A program made the translations under genes and the position numbers. From Urechidicola sp. (GTDB lineage: Bacteria > Bacteroidota > Bacteroidia > Flavobacteriales > Flavobacteriaceae), in contig JAQRMW010000018.1 of assembly GCA_028599075.1 (NCBI GenBank), positions 1 through 38,185 of the forward strand: a stretch of 38,185 nucleotides of DNA, read 5' to 3'. The notes under the pieces were generated by a model, which saw nothing but the letters and a program-made list of their open reading frames with translations, had not been told where the DNA came from and did not search any database. Shown here piece after piece: positions 1 through 8,314 of the stretch. Within the stretch, counting starts at the first letter, position 1. Every line of letters begins with the position of its first letter.

Positions 1-147
1 ATAAAGTCAATTTTTTCATTATTGTTATTTAGATTGATTTAAAATAGTATTATTGTTGATGCAAAAATATTAGATTAAATGAATCTAGCAAAGTTTATTT
101 AGATTTATTTTAAATAAAGATATTAACCCTGTTTCTATTAAAGAATA

Positions 148-184
148 TGAAAAAAAAAGAGGGTTGAATAATAATCAAGCCTCT
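148..184 (-). terminator. Intrinsic terminator of the 5'-nucleotidase gene
   Basis: A 10-base arm at 158-167 pairs with 175-184 with one mismatch and a 7-base loop. On the minus strand the stem is followed by a run of T (the A run at 151-158). It lies 20 bases past the stop of the minus-strand 5'-nucleotidase gene. Bases 1-147 are very AT-rich and I see no gene in them. Confidence 0.75.
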
Positions 185-203
185 ATAAAATATAAACTAA
201 CTA

Positions 204-1709
204 TTAAAGTTCCTCAAGGTAATTGATAACAACCTTTCTTATATCACTTGCAGCATCTTCAGGTTTGTTATCATACACTTTTAACATGCCTTCACTATTA
301 GCTTTTAAAAATGGTATATCTAATCCTAGTAGTAAATAATCTGTTAGAACTACCGTATAGACTTTATCAGAAATTATTGGCTTGCCCCCTACTACCCATG
401 TTTTATTTTCACTATTGTAATCAATATTATGACGTTGAAGGTACGCACCAGTTCCTGCTTTAAGTCGGCCAAAATTCAATGTTTTTTCTAATAACAGCCC
501 TGTCATTTCAACTTTGTTAATTTCTCCACCAAAAGGCAAGACTCTAAAAATATCTACTCCAGTAATGTCTCCTAATAATTCATCATCGATACGAATTGAG
601 CCTCCATTTAAAAAAGCACAATCTACTTCGTCATCAAAATTTGTTGACATTGATGCAGCTATTAATTGTCCTAGATTTGTCTGAATACTTCTTGTTTCAG
701 TATCACGGCCATCTAGCGGAGACTTTGCATTAAAAACTACTTCATACGGATCATCTAATATCAGTTTTAGTTTTTTGTCTAATAAAACATTCCATCGTTG
801 TACTATTCTCTCTACTTTTTTTGATGGGGCAATAGACTCATTTAGTTTTACAAGCTCCGATTGAATCGTAGTTTTTTTAGTTGATTTATTAAAAGTAATT
901 TTATGAACATACGCTGTTCTTGCATTGGCATCAGCTTTTGAAATTACCACATCTCCAACTGGCACCATCATATTTGTGTGCTCGTGACCACCAAAAATAA
1001 TTGGAATATTAGGCATTGAGTTCGCTAGCATTTTATCTTGTGCAATAGTAACGTGTGTTAAGCCTAAAACTAGATCAACCTTAGACTGTAAAGCTTTATT
1101 AAGGTTGATTGGATCTTGGTATAAGTCACCATAATCTACATAATCATTTGGAGTTGAGTTGATAGTAGAGCTCAAAAAACCCACAGTAATTTCTGTACCA
1201 TCATCATCCTTAAAATTAAATGTTACTGTTTTTGGGATTGTTTTTTTCACACCCTCCTTTTCAACATAAAAAGGTTCTAACTTATCTCCACTCTTTAATT
1301 TAATGTTGGTTGCTATCCATTGAAATTCAGACTCATTCAATCTTTTCTGAAAATCTGAATATTTCAAATCAAATTCATGATTACCAAAAGCAACCAAGTC
1401 AAAACCCACAGCATTCATAACTTCAACCATTTGTTTTCCACTATATCGCTCACCTTTCTCATCTTTTATAGTCCCTAATAATGAAGGGTTTAAAAAATCT
1501 CCGCCATGTACTAGCAAAGTGTTTTTATTTTCCTTTTTTATTGAATCGTACAAAGTTGCTACACGTGCCAACCCACCAACTTTTCCACCACCAAGCGCGT
1601 CAATTTCGTAGATGTCATTTACATTAATTACTATAAACTCAAGTGTATCTTCGTTTTTAGAACATGAAAATAGAAAGAGAATTACAAACAATAGGGCAAG
1701 CTTTTTCAT
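204..1709 (-). CDS. Bifunctional metallophosphatase/5'-nucleotidase lipoprotein
   Basis: 501 residues. The N-terminus is a lipoprotein signal with lipobox LFSC (Cys16), so the protein is probably anchored in the envelope and dephosphorylates nucleotides or sugar phosphates in the periplasm or at the surface. The N-terminal calcineurin-like domain shows metal-binding motifs: D32 in NDIYE, GGD (D71), GNHEFD (N110, H111), H219 and GGHEH (H242, H244). The C-terminal half, from about residue 325, is a 5_nucleotid_C domain, including NLGQL and FLNGGSIR. The first motif, normally DxH in UshA-type enzymes, reads D-I-Y here, so the usual first histidine ligand is a tyrosine. Bacteroidota members with an ND[VI]YE motif exist from memory, so this is probably a subfamily trait rather than decay. 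The gene is monocistronic, with its own -7 box and terminator. Confidence 0.9.
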   Translation of the reverse strand: MKKLALLFVILFLFSCSKNEDTLEFIVINVNDIYEIDALGGGKVGGLARVATLYDSIKKENKNTLLVHGGDFLNPSLLGTIKDEKGERYSGKQMVEVMNAVGFDLVAFGNHEFDLKYSDFQKRLNESEFQWIATNIKLKSGDKLEPFYVEKEGVKKTIPKTVTFNFKDDDGTEITVGFLSSTINSTPNDYVDYGDLYQDPINLNKALQSKVDLVLGLTHVTIAQDKMLANSMPNIPIIFGGHEHTNMMVPVGDVVISKADANARTAYVHKITFNKSTKKTTIQSELVKLNESIAPSKKVERIVQRWNVLLDKKLKLILDDPYEVVFNAKSPLDGRDTETRSIQTNLGQLIAASMSTNFDDEVDCAFLNGGSIRIDDELLGDITGVDIFRVLPFGGEINKVEMTGLLLEKTLNFGRLKAGTGAYLQRHNIDYNSENKTWVVGGKPIISDKVYTVVLTDYLLLGLDIPFLKANSEGMLKVYDNKPEDAASDIRKVVINYLEEL

Positions 1710-1737
1710 TTGATTTTTTTTTAAATTTATTGATTCA

Positions 1738-1745
1738 CAAATATA
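1738..1745 (-). promoter_or_regulatory. -7 promoter box of the 5'-nucleotidase gene
   Basis: CAAATATA on the plus strand reads TATATTTG on the minus strand, which matches the Bacteroidota -7 consensus TAnnTTTG. It ends 28 bases before the start codon at 1709. No well-spaced TTTG -33 box is present. Confidence 0.55.
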
Positions 1746-1779
1746 TGTAATACATTCGCAAAAAATAAATTCAATTTTA

Positions 1780-2409
1780 ATGAAATGTAACTTTTTATTG
1801 CTTATTATTTTCTTGTTAAGTTTTAACTTTTCTACATATGCTCAAGAAGAAAACTCTAAACTTAAAATTGGATTTAATTATGGTTTTGGTGAAACGGATA
1901 AATTTCCTTTTGAAACAGATGACTATACCTATGATATTCAGTTTTATAAAATTCAACTAAATTATTTAATTTTTGAATGGCGAAAATTTGATTTTGAAAT
2001 AAATGTAGAACCAAGTTATTACCAAACCGAACACCAACTCTTAAACAAGTATTTTGTTACACCAGATGATCCTGATTATTTAGAAAAAAGAGAGGAGTAC
2101 ACGAAACTAAAAACCATGAATGAGTATGTACTTGGAATTGGTTTTTTGATAAGATATCCTATTGTAGATAAATTATCCGTTTCAGCTTTAGGAAGTATCG
2201 GCCCCATGTATATTGATACAGAAACAGAACGTATGGCAAAAGGATTTGCTTTCTCAGATGTGCTTTCTTTTGGGATTACCTACAAGGTTAATAAACTTGC
2301 TTTTGACTTGCGTTATGGAGTGCGTCATGTTTCAAATGCAGAGTTACAGCAGCCAAATAGTGGGTATAACACTACTAATTTAGAGTTTGGAGTGTTAATT
2401 GATTTATAA
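1780..2409 (+). CDS. PagL-like acyloxyacyl hydrolase (lipid A deacylase family), outer membrane
   Basis: 209 residues with a Sec signal ending near STYAQ (residue 22). The rest is rich in alternating, aromatic-ended strands, as in a small outer-membrane barrel. Near the C-terminus the sequence RHVSNAELQQPNSGYN contains the H-x-S-N pattern (H183, S185) that carries the catalytic His and Ser of PagL lipid A 3-O-deacylases. The PN-x-G-x-N and final GV-x-I motifs also fit that family. The inferred role is trimming an ester-linked acyl chain from lipid A or related lipids. It starts 70 bases from the divergent 5'-nucleotidase gene. The exact substrate is unknown. Confidence 0.72.
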   Translation: MKCNFLLLIIFLLSFNFSTYAQEENSKLKIGFNYGFGETDKFPFETDDYTYDIQFYKIQLNYLIFEWRKFDFEINVEPSYYQTEHQLLNKYFVTPDDPDYLEKREEYTKLKTMNEYVLGIGFLIRYPIVDKLSVSALGSIGPMYIDTETERMAKGFAFSDVLSFGITYKVNKLAFDLRYGVRHVSNAELQQPNSGYNTTNLEFGVLIDL

Positions 2410-2453
2410 AATATTTTAACAAAACATTATAAATGAAACCTAAAAGATTCTTT

Positions 2454-2461
2454 TATTTTTG
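2454..2461 (+). promoter_or_regulatory. -7 promoter box of the histidine phosphatase/M61 pair
   Basis: TATTTTTG matches TAnnTTTG and ends 17 bases before the TTG start at 2479. No clear TTTG -33 box is seen. Confidence 0.45.
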
Positions 2462-2478
2462 AACAAACTAAAATTCTA

Positions 2479-2997
2479 TTGAAAAAACTTTTACTCTTCT
2501 TTTTTATTAGCAGCTCATTTTTCTCGATTTATAGTCAGAATCATACAGAAAAAGCTTCAGAGGTTACAACTACGTATTATTTAATTAGACATTCTGAAAA
2601 AGATGCAAGTAATTCATCTGATAGAAATCCAAATTTATCTGAAATCGGAATGCAACGCGCTAATAGTTGGGTTACAATTTTAAAAGAGATAGAATTTGAC
2701 GCTATATATTCTACTAATTATAATAGAACATTACAAACAGCTAAACCAATTGCAGATAGTAATCAATTAGAAATAATCAAATACGACCTTTCAACTTTTA
2801 ATTTTGACGATTTCAAAGAATCAACAAAAGGAAAAACAGTACTTGTAGTTGGCCATAGTAATACAACAGCTTCTTTTGCAAATAGTTTTATTGATAAGAA
2901 TGAATATGCGCAAATTAAAGAATCAAATTATGCTAACCTTTATATTATTACAATAACTGGTGATACTGTTACACATTCACTATTAAAAATAAATTAA
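2479..2997 (+). CDS. Secreted histidine phosphatase (phosphoglycerate mutase-like)
   Basis: 172 residues, starting at TTG. That start is preferred because it begins a complete signal peptide (KKLLLFFFISSSFFSIYSQ) and follows a -7 box. The histidine phosphatase fold is shown by the LIRHSEK motif (R37, H38), the conserved arginine in YNRTLQTA (R83), and the second catalytic histidine in VVGHSNT (H126). The enzyme forms a phosphohistidine intermediate on H38. The size resembles the SixA/PGAM-like group, but the signal peptide places it outside the cytoplasm, so a phosphohistidine-protein substrate is unlikely; the substrate is unknown. The next gene begins at the base after its stop codon, so the two are probably co-transcribed. 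Confidence 0.85.
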   Translation: MKKLLLFFFISSSFFSIYSQNHTEKASEVTTTYYLIRHSEKDASNSSDRNPNLSEIGMQRANSWVTILKEIEFDAIYSTNYNRTLQTAKPIADSNQLEIIKYDLSTFNFDDFKESTKGKTVLVVGHSNTTASFANSFIDKNEYAQIKESNYANLYIITITGDTVTHSLLKIN

Positions 2998-4560
2998 ATG
3001 AAAATTATTAAAACCTCCATTACTCTAATTGTATTTACCTTCTTATTTATTTCTTGCGGAAATGCATCTAAAACAACACATCAAACAGAAAATGATACTG
3101 TTAAAAAAGAATCTGTTAAATTTAATATTGATTTAAATAATAGAACAGATGATACTTTTAAAGTGACTGTTACTGCTCCAAAATTATCAGCAGAAAACAA
3201 TATTTTTCAATTTGCTTCTTCTGCTCCAGGAACTTATCAAGTAATGGACTTGGGTCGTTTTGTAAAGTCATTTACTGCGATGGATAAAAAGGGAAATCTT
3301 ATTTCTACTACTCAAATAACGACCAATCAGTTTGAGATTTCATCACCAGAAAAAGTAAAAACAATTATTTATGAGATTTCAGAAACTTACGATACTCCAG
3401 TTACCGAACATCCAATATACCCTATGGCCGGAACATCTATTGAAGATGACCACGCTTTGATAAATGGGCAAGCTGTTTTTGGATATTTTAAAGGATTGCA
3501 GGATAGAGAAATCAATATTAATATTGAGTATCCTGAAACTTGGAAAGTAGGAACTGCTTTACGCCAAAATCCTGACGGTTATTATATTGCAAACAACTAT
3601 GATCATGTAGTAGATTCTCCTATCCTGTTAGGAAACTTGACCAAGGTAACAACCTTAGTTGATGGAACTAATATTGATATCTATACTTATTCTGCAAAAG
3701 GAATGATAAAATCTGAAGAAGTATTAGAAACAATAGAAGGCATGTTACATTCTGCAAGTAAATTCTTAAACGGATTGCCTATAGAACATTATACTTTTTT
3801 ATTATTTATGGAAACCAACCCTATTCAGCCAAAAGGAGCATGGGAGCATTCTTACAGCTCATTATATACATTTAACGAAAATAACTGGGATAAAATATCT
3901 AATAGTTTTAAAGATATGGCTGCACATGAGTTTTTTCATATTATAACACCTTTAAATATTCATAGCGAAATAATTGAAGAGTTTAACTTTATTACACCCA
4001 TAGCTTCGCAACATCTATGGCTGTATGAAGGAACAACCGAATGGGCATCGCATATGATGTTATTTAGATCAGGAGAAAAATCATTTGAAGATTATTTAAA
4101 AACACCCCGTCGTAAAGTGTATATCGCCACCAATTATTATAGTACAGATTATAGCCTATTAGAATTATCTAATAAATGTTTTACACCAGATGGTCAAAAG
4201 CAATATGGAAATATTTATATGAAAGGTGCATTGGTTGCAGGCTTATTAGATATTAGATTGTTAGAGCTCTCGAATGGAGAAAGAGGTTTGATTGATGTTG
4301 TAAACGAATTGTCTAAAATTTATGGTCCAAATAAAGCATTTGACGAAGCCACTTTCTTTAACTATTTTACAGAATTTACACATCCTGAAATTGCAGAATT
4401 TTTTGAATTGTATGTAAAAAATGCTACTCCATTGCCTTATAATGAATACTATCAAAAAATTGGAATTCAATATGACGCTGAAAAATATCGTTTTATTGTT
4501 GATGAAAATGCAACAAAAGAACAGTTAAAATTAAGAGAGCGTTGGATGGAGCGACTTTAA
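2998..4560 (+). CDS. M61-family metallopeptidase, lipoprotein
   Basis: 520 residues with lipobox FISC (Cys20). M61 (glycyl aminopeptidase-type) zinc peptidases have an N-terminal beta domain, then a thermolysin-like catalytic domain with HEXXH and a downstream Glu in a W-L-x-E-G motif. All are visible: HEFFH at 310-314 and WLYEGTTEW with E344 as the likely third zinc ligand. Many M61 proteins are about 600 residues long and end in a PDZ domain. This one ends about 175 residues after the zinc ligand and I see no PDZ domain. It is probably an envelope-anchored peptidase. It directly abuts the histidine phosphatase gene and is followed by a terminator. Confidence 0.87.
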   Translation: MKIIKTSITLIVFTFLFISCGNASKTTHQTENDTVKKESVKFNIDLNNRTDDTFKVTVTAPKLSAENNIFQFASSAPGTYQVMDLGRFVKSFTAMDKKGNLISTTQITTNQFEISSPEKVKTIIYEISETYDTPVTEHPIYPMAGTSIEDDHALINGQAVFGYFKGLQDREININIEYPETWKVGTALRQNPDGYYIANNYDHVVDSPILLGNLTKVTTLVDGTNIDIYTYSAKGMIKSEEVLETIEGMLHSASKFLNGLPIEHYTFLLFMETNPIQPKGAWEHSYSSLYTFNENNWDKISNSFKDMAAHEFFHIITPLNIHSEIIEEFNFITPIASQHLWLYEGTTEWASHMMLFRSGEKSFEDYLKTPRRKVYIATNYYSTDYSLLELSNKCFTPDGQKQYGNIYMKGALVAGLLDIRLLELSNGERGLIDVVNELSKIYGPNKAFDEATFFNYFTEFTHPEIAEFFELYVKNATPLPYNEYYQKIGIQYDAEKYRFIVDENATKEQLKLRERWMERL

Positions 4561-4581
4561 TTAAGAACCTATTAATAAATT

Positions 4582-4613
4582 AAGGGATTTGTTTAGAGCA
4601 AATCCCTTTTTTT
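4582..4613 (+). terminator. Intrinsic terminator after the M61 gene
   Basis: A perfect 10-base stem, AAGGGATTTG (4582-4591) with CAAATCCCTT (4599-4608), has a 7-base loop and continues into a T run. It ends the histidine phosphatase/M61 transcript before smpB. Confidence 0.88.
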
Positions 4614-4628
4614 ATTTTAACAAATAAC

Positions 4629-4636
4629 TACCTTTG
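4629..4636 (+). promoter_or_regulatory. -7 promoter box of smpB; probably near-leaderless
   Basis: TACCTTTG matches TAnnTTTG. Only 5 bases separate it from the smpB ATG at 4642, so transcription would begin at or next to the start codon. Confidence 0.55.
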
Positions 4637-4641
4637 TATTA

Positions 4642-5097
4642 ATGCAAAAGAAAATAAACATCCAAAATAAAAAAGCCCGCTTTGAATATGAAATTCTAGA
4701 CGAATATGTTGCAGGTATTCAACTTAGTGGTACAGAAATAAAAAGTATTAGGCAAAGCAAAGCAAGAATCACCGAAAGCTTTTGCGAGTTTAATGAGCAA
4801 GGAGAACTGTTTGTCATTAACATGTATATAGAAGAATATGCTTTTGGGAATTTTTACAATCACAAACCAAAAAGTGCTAGAAAGCTACTGCTTAATAAAA
4901 AAGAATTAAAAAAACTGCAGAAAGAAATTCAGAATGTTGGCCTTACCATTATTCCCCTTAAATTATTTCTGACTGATAAAGGTTGGGCAAAGTTAAAGAT
5001 TGCACTTTGTAAGGGTAAAAAATTATACGACAAGAGAGAGACAATGAAAGACCGCGATAATAAACGTGATTTGGCGCGTATAAAAAAAGACTTTTAA
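4642..5097 (+). CDS. smpB: SsrA-binding protein SmpB
   Basis: 151 residues, the normal length. SmpB binds tmRNA and brings it to stalled ribosomes for trans-translation. Family hallmarks are present in order: N-KKARF-EYE near the start, GIQLSGTEIKSIR (residues about 25-37), NHKPKSARKLLL, GLTIIPL, and the lysine-rich tail ending in RDLARIKKDF, which occupies the decoding centre. The start is fixed by homology to the family N-terminus and by the box just upstream. The next gene starts at the base after its stop, so smpB leads a short operon with the UbiA and maf genes. Confidence 0.97.
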   Translation: MQKKINIQNKKARFEYEILDEYVAGIQLSGTEIKSIRQSKARITESFCEFNEQGELFVINMYIEEYAFGNFYNHKPKSARKLLLNKKELKKLQKEIQNVGLTIIPLKLFLTDKGWAKLKIALCKGKKLYDKRETMKDRDNKRDLARIKKDF

Positions 5098-5994
5098 ATG
5101 AAGCTAGTACATTTGTTAAGATTAATGCGTTGGCAAAATTTATTGATGCTTATAATTATTCAACTTCTTTTCAAATTTGTACTCTTTAAAAATTACCAAA
5201 TTGCTACAAGCCTTACAACTTTTGAATTCACTTTATTAGTAATATCCATTGTTTTTATAGCTGCTGGTGGTAATGTAATTAATGATTTATTTGATATTGA
5301 AACTGATAAAATTAATAAGCCGACAAAAGTAATAGTTGGTGTCATTTTTAGTAAGTCCCAGGTAAAGTTTACCTATGCAATTTTAACTTTTACTGGAGTT
5401 GTTGTTGGAATATATTTTAGCTATAAACTAGAGAATCCACTAACATCATTCTATTTTGTAGTCATCTCAATATTACTATTCATTTACTCAGCATATTTTA
5501 AAAAGAAAGCGCTTATAGGAAATCTAATCGTTTCATTGTTAATTGGTTTCAGTATAATTTTACTTGGCATGTTTGATATACTCCCAAACAGTAACAATAC
5601 AAATAATTTGATTGCATTTAATATGATTTTAGTATATGCCTCTTTTGCGTTTAGCCTAAATCTGATTAGAGAAATTATCAAAGACATAGAAGATATAGAT
5701 GGAGATTACACTGTAGGAATGAAAACCCTTCCTATTATTTTTGGCAGAAAAAGAACTCAAAACTGTACTTTCTTTTTGAGTATATTATTCACTTTTATAT
5801 TGATTTTCACTATCACATTCTATCGGTATTTGAGTGATTTTCTTTTAGGCTATGGACTTCTTTTTATTATTGCTCCTCTACTCTATTTTTGTCATCAAAT
5901 ATATCATGCAGACACAAAACAAGACTTTAAAAAGTTAAGTTTTTTATTAAAGCTCATAATGATTTCTGGAATGCTTTCAATCTTTATAATTTAA
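5098..5994 (+). CDS. UbiA-family prenyltransferase (geranylgeranylglycerol-phosphate geranylgeranyltransferase-like)
   Basis: 298 residues, integral membrane, with roughly eight or nine hydrophobic segments. The two aspartate-rich motifs of UbiA enzymes are clear: NDLFDIETD (N62, D63, D66, D70) and, near residue 195, KDIEDIDGD. These bind the Mg-diphosphate of the prenyl donor. In Flavobacteriia this gene commonly sits beside maf and is annotated as a geranylgeranylglycerol-phosphate geranylgeranyltransferase. That substrate call is from family and neighbourhood, not from a diagnostic residue. It starts directly at the smpB stop and ends 4 bases before maf, so it is translationally close-packed. 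Confidence 0.85.
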   Translation: MKLVHLLRLMRWQNLLMLIIIQLLFKFVLFKNYQIATSLTTFEFTLLVISIVFIAAGGNVINDLFDIETDKINKPTKVIVGVIFSKSQVKFTYAILTFTGVVVGIYFSYKLENPLTSFYFVVISILLFIYSAYFKKKALIGNLIVSLLIGFSIILLGMFDILPNSNNTNNLIAFNMILVYASFAFSLNLIREIIKDIEDIDGDYTVGMKTLPIIFGRKRTQNCTFFLSILFTFILIFTITFYRYLSDFLLGYGLLFIIAPLLYFCHQIYHADTKQDFKKLSFLLKLIMISGMLSIFII

Positions 5995-5998
5995 TTCT

Positions 5999-6577
5999 AT
6001 GCTTAAAGAAAAATTAAAACAATACAATATCATTCTCGCTTCAGGTTCACCTCGAAGACAACAATTTTTAAAAGATTTAAATTTAGATTTTACAATTCAG
6101 TTAAAAGAAGATGAAGAAATTTATCCACCTCAATTAATAGGGTTAGAAATTACTGATTATTTGGCTGAGCTTAAATCGAGCGCTTTTACCGACTTAAATA
6201 AAAATGATATTCTTATTACCTCTGATACTATTGTTTGGATGAATAACAAAGCTATAGGCAAGCCAAAAGACAAAGATGAGGCATTTGCTATATTTAAAGA
6301 ATTATCAGGACAAAAGCATCAAGTGTTTACTTCAATTTGTTTAAAAACAACAGCTAATACTAAAATTATAAATGATACTACAGATGTTTATTTTAAAGCC
6401 TTGAGCGATGATGAAATCAATTATTATCTAGATAATTTTCAGCCATATGACAAAGCTGGAGGGTATGGAATTCAAGATTGGATTGGTCTCATCGGTGTCG
6501 AAAAAATTGAAGGCAGTTATTTTAATGTCATGGGATTACCTGTTCATAAATTATATGCAGAATTGTTAAAATTTTAA
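5999..6577 (+). CDS. maf: Maf-family nucleoside triphosphate pyrophosphatase
   Basis: 192 residues, the normal length. The N-terminal signature ASGSPRR (residues about 14-20) and the later SDTIVW and GKPKDKDEA motifs are those of Maf house-cleaning pyrophosphatases. These hydrolyse non-canonical or methylated dTTP/UTP-type nucleotides to monophosphates. The C-terminal DKAGGYGIQ motif is also typical. It is the third gene of the smpB-UbiA-maf run. The next gene, for transketolase, has its own promoter box in the 56-base gap. Confidence 0.94.
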   Translation: MLKEKLKQYNIILASGSPRRQQFLKDLNLDFTIQLKEDEEIYPPQLIGLEITDYLAELKSSAFTDLNKNDILITSDTIVWMNNKAIGKPKDKDEAFAIFKELSGQKHQVFTSICLKTTANTKIINDTTDVYFKALSDDEINYYLDNFQPYDKAGGYGIQDWIGLIGVEKIEGSYFNVMGLPVHKLYAELLKF

Positions 6578-6600
6578 GCGCTGAATTATATCAAAAAGAT

Positions 6601-6608
6601 TATTTTTG
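6601..6608 (+). promoter_or_regulatory. -7 promoter box of the transketolase gene
   Basis: TATTTTTG matches TAnnTTTG and ends 25 bases before the ATG at 6634. Confidence 0.5.
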
Positions 6609-6633
6609 CCAACACACAACCATATTCAATAAG

Positions 6634-7593
6634 ATGAAAAAATACACATTTACTGAGAAAAAAGATACCCGTTCGGGCTTTGGAGACGGACTTACAATTT
6701 TAGGTCGTACCAACCCTGATGTTGTTGCACTTTGTGCAGATTTAATTGGATCTTTAAAAATGCAAACCTTTATTGACGAAAACCCAAAGCGTTTTTTTCA
6801 AGTAGGCATAGCCGAAGCCAATATGATGGGTATTGCTGCAGGTTTAACTATTGGTGGTAAGATTCCGTTTACTGGGACTTTTGCAAATTTCTCAACTGGT
6901 AGAGTGTATGATCAAATTCGTCAATCTATTGCGTATTCTGATAAAAATGTAAAAATTTGTGCATCACATGCAGGATTAACTTTAGGTGAAGATGGCGCAA
7001 CTCATCAAATTTTAGAAGATATTGGTTTAATGAAAATGTTGCCTGGTATGGTCGTAATTAATCCTTGTGATTATAATCAAACAAAGGCAGCAACTATTGC
7101 TATAGCTAAACATGAAGGCCCTGTTTACTTGCGTTTTGGACGTCCAAAAGTACCTGTGTTTATGCCAGATTATAAAGAAGAAGAATTTGTAATTGGTAAA
7201 GCAATTCAGTTAACTGAAGGTACAGATGTAACCATCGTAGCTACAGGACATTTAGTTTGGGAAGCATTACAAGCATCAGAGCAATTAGAAGCAAAAGGTA
7301 TTAGTGCAGAAGTTATTAACATACACACAATAAAACCTTTGGATGAAGAAGCCATTTTAAAATCGGTTGCTAAAACAGGATGTATTGTAACTGCCGAAGA
7401 GCATAATGTTTTTGGTGGTTTAGGAGAAAGCGTTGCGAGAACTTTAGCAGCTAACAACCCAACTCCACAAGAGTTTGTTGCTGTAAATGATAGTTTTGGC
7501 GAATCGGCAACTCCAGCTCAGCTAATGGCAAAATACGGTTTGGATGCATCGGCAGTTGTAAAAGCTGTTGAAAAAGTAATTGCAAGAAAATAA
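6634..7593 (+). CDS. Transketolase, C-terminal (pyrimidine-binding plus C) subunit
   Basis: 319 residues, about half of a full transketolase. It covers the pyrimidine-binding domain, with GIAEANMMGIAAG (thiamine diphosphate-activating glutamate) and ASHAGLTLGEDGATHQ, and the C-terminal domain with TAEEHNVFGGLGESV. Flavobacteria often carry transketolase as two proteins; this is the second. The N-terminal, diphosphate-binding half is usually the adjacent upstream gene, but here the upstream gene is maf and no N-terminal half occurs anywhere in the window. The partner must be elsewhere. Together they interconvert pentose-phosphate pathway sugars. The related DXP synthase has the same domains but a different length and motifs, so I favour transketolase. 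Confidence 0.9.
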   Translation: MKKYTFTEKKDTRSGFGDGLTILGRTNPDVVALCADLIGSLKMQTFIDENPKRFFQVGIAEANMMGIAAGLTIGGKIPFTGTFANFSTGRVYDQIRQSIAYSDKNVKICASHAGLTLGEDGATHQILEDIGLMKMLPGMVVINPCDYNQTKAATIAIAKHEGPVYLRFGRPKVPVFMPDYKEEEFVIGKAIQLTEGTDVTIVATGHLVWEALQASEQLEAKGISAEVINIHTIKPLDEEAILKSVAKTGCIVTAEEHNVFGGLGESVARTLAANNPTPQEFVAVNDSFGESATPAQLMAKYGLDASAVVKAVEKVIARK

Positions 7594-7665
7594 GCAACAC
7601 TTTTTATCGTTCTTAAATAGAATCATATCGAGTCATTTTGATTTGGTATTTAAAACCCTATTTAT

Positions 7666-8253
7666 ATGAAAAAAAAAATTGTATTGGCTCTCCTACTTTT
7701 TGGAGCGCAACTAACTAGTAACGCCCAACTACTTGATTGGGGAATTAAAGGAGGATTAAACTACAATAGCAACGGAGATATTGTTGATGAAACTGGTGAT
7801 ATTATTGCAGACCCTGAAGCAAATGCAGGTTTTCACTTCGGATTTTTTACCAAAACAAAAGGAAGAGTTTATGTAAGACCAGAATTGGTTTATACACAAA
7901 CCAAAAGTAAATATAGTTATGAGGGGAATAGCTCAAAGTTAACTGTAAAAAAAATTGATGCACCGGTTCTTTTAGGATTAAAAATAATTGGACCATTACA
8001 CGCAGTTATTGGACCATCTTTTCAATATATTATAGATACAGATTTAGAAGATATAAAACTTGATGATGTAGAAAACAACTTTACTGTAGGTGGTACTGTT
8101 GGTCTTACAGCACAACTTGGTAAACTTGGAATTGATGCTAGGTATGAACGCGGGTTTAGTAGTAATGAAGCTGAATTCTTAGGCATTGATGATTCTGGAA
8201 GAGTTGATACAAGACCTAGTCAATTAATATTAAGTGCTTCTTTTAGATTTTAA
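7666..8253 (+). CDS. Outer-membrane beta-barrel protein (PorT/OMP_b-brl family)
   Basis: 195 residues. A signal peptide ends at SNAQ (about residue 20), followed by the W-G-I-K-GGLN start typical of the small porin-like barrels of Bacteroidota. The body has alternating strands such as YVRPELVYTQT and VIGPSFQYI, and it ends in an aromatic residue (SASFRF), the usual outer-membrane insertion signal. No specific transport function can be assigned. It is followed by a shared terminator. Confidence 0.8.
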   Translation: MKKKIVLALLLFGAQLTSNAQLLDWGIKGGLNYNSNGDIVDETGDIIADPEANAGFHFGFFTKTKGRVYVRPELVYTQTKSKYSYEGNSSKLTVKKIDAPVLLGLKIIGPLHAVIGPSFQYIIDTDLEDIKLDDVENNFTVGGTVGLTAQLGKLGIDARYERGFSSNEAEFLGIDDSGRVDTRPSQLILSASFRF

Positions 8254-8277
8254 TTTTTTACTAAAAATAAAACATAT

Positions 8278-8307
8278 AAAAAAAACCGCTCATTGAGCGG
8301 TTTTTTT
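8278..8307. terminator. Bidirectional terminator between convergent genes
   Basis: The stem AACCGCT/AGCGGTT, with a short CATTG loop, is flanked by an A run on the left and a T run on the right. It can therefore end both the barrel gene (plus) and the FKBP gene (minus), whose stops are 25 and 8 bases away. Confidence 0.9.
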
Positions 8308-8314
8308 ATATTAA

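Noticed and set aside
1-147. Small gene before the first terminator
   Set aside because: The stretch is AT-rich with frequent stops on both strands and no start with a plausible protein.
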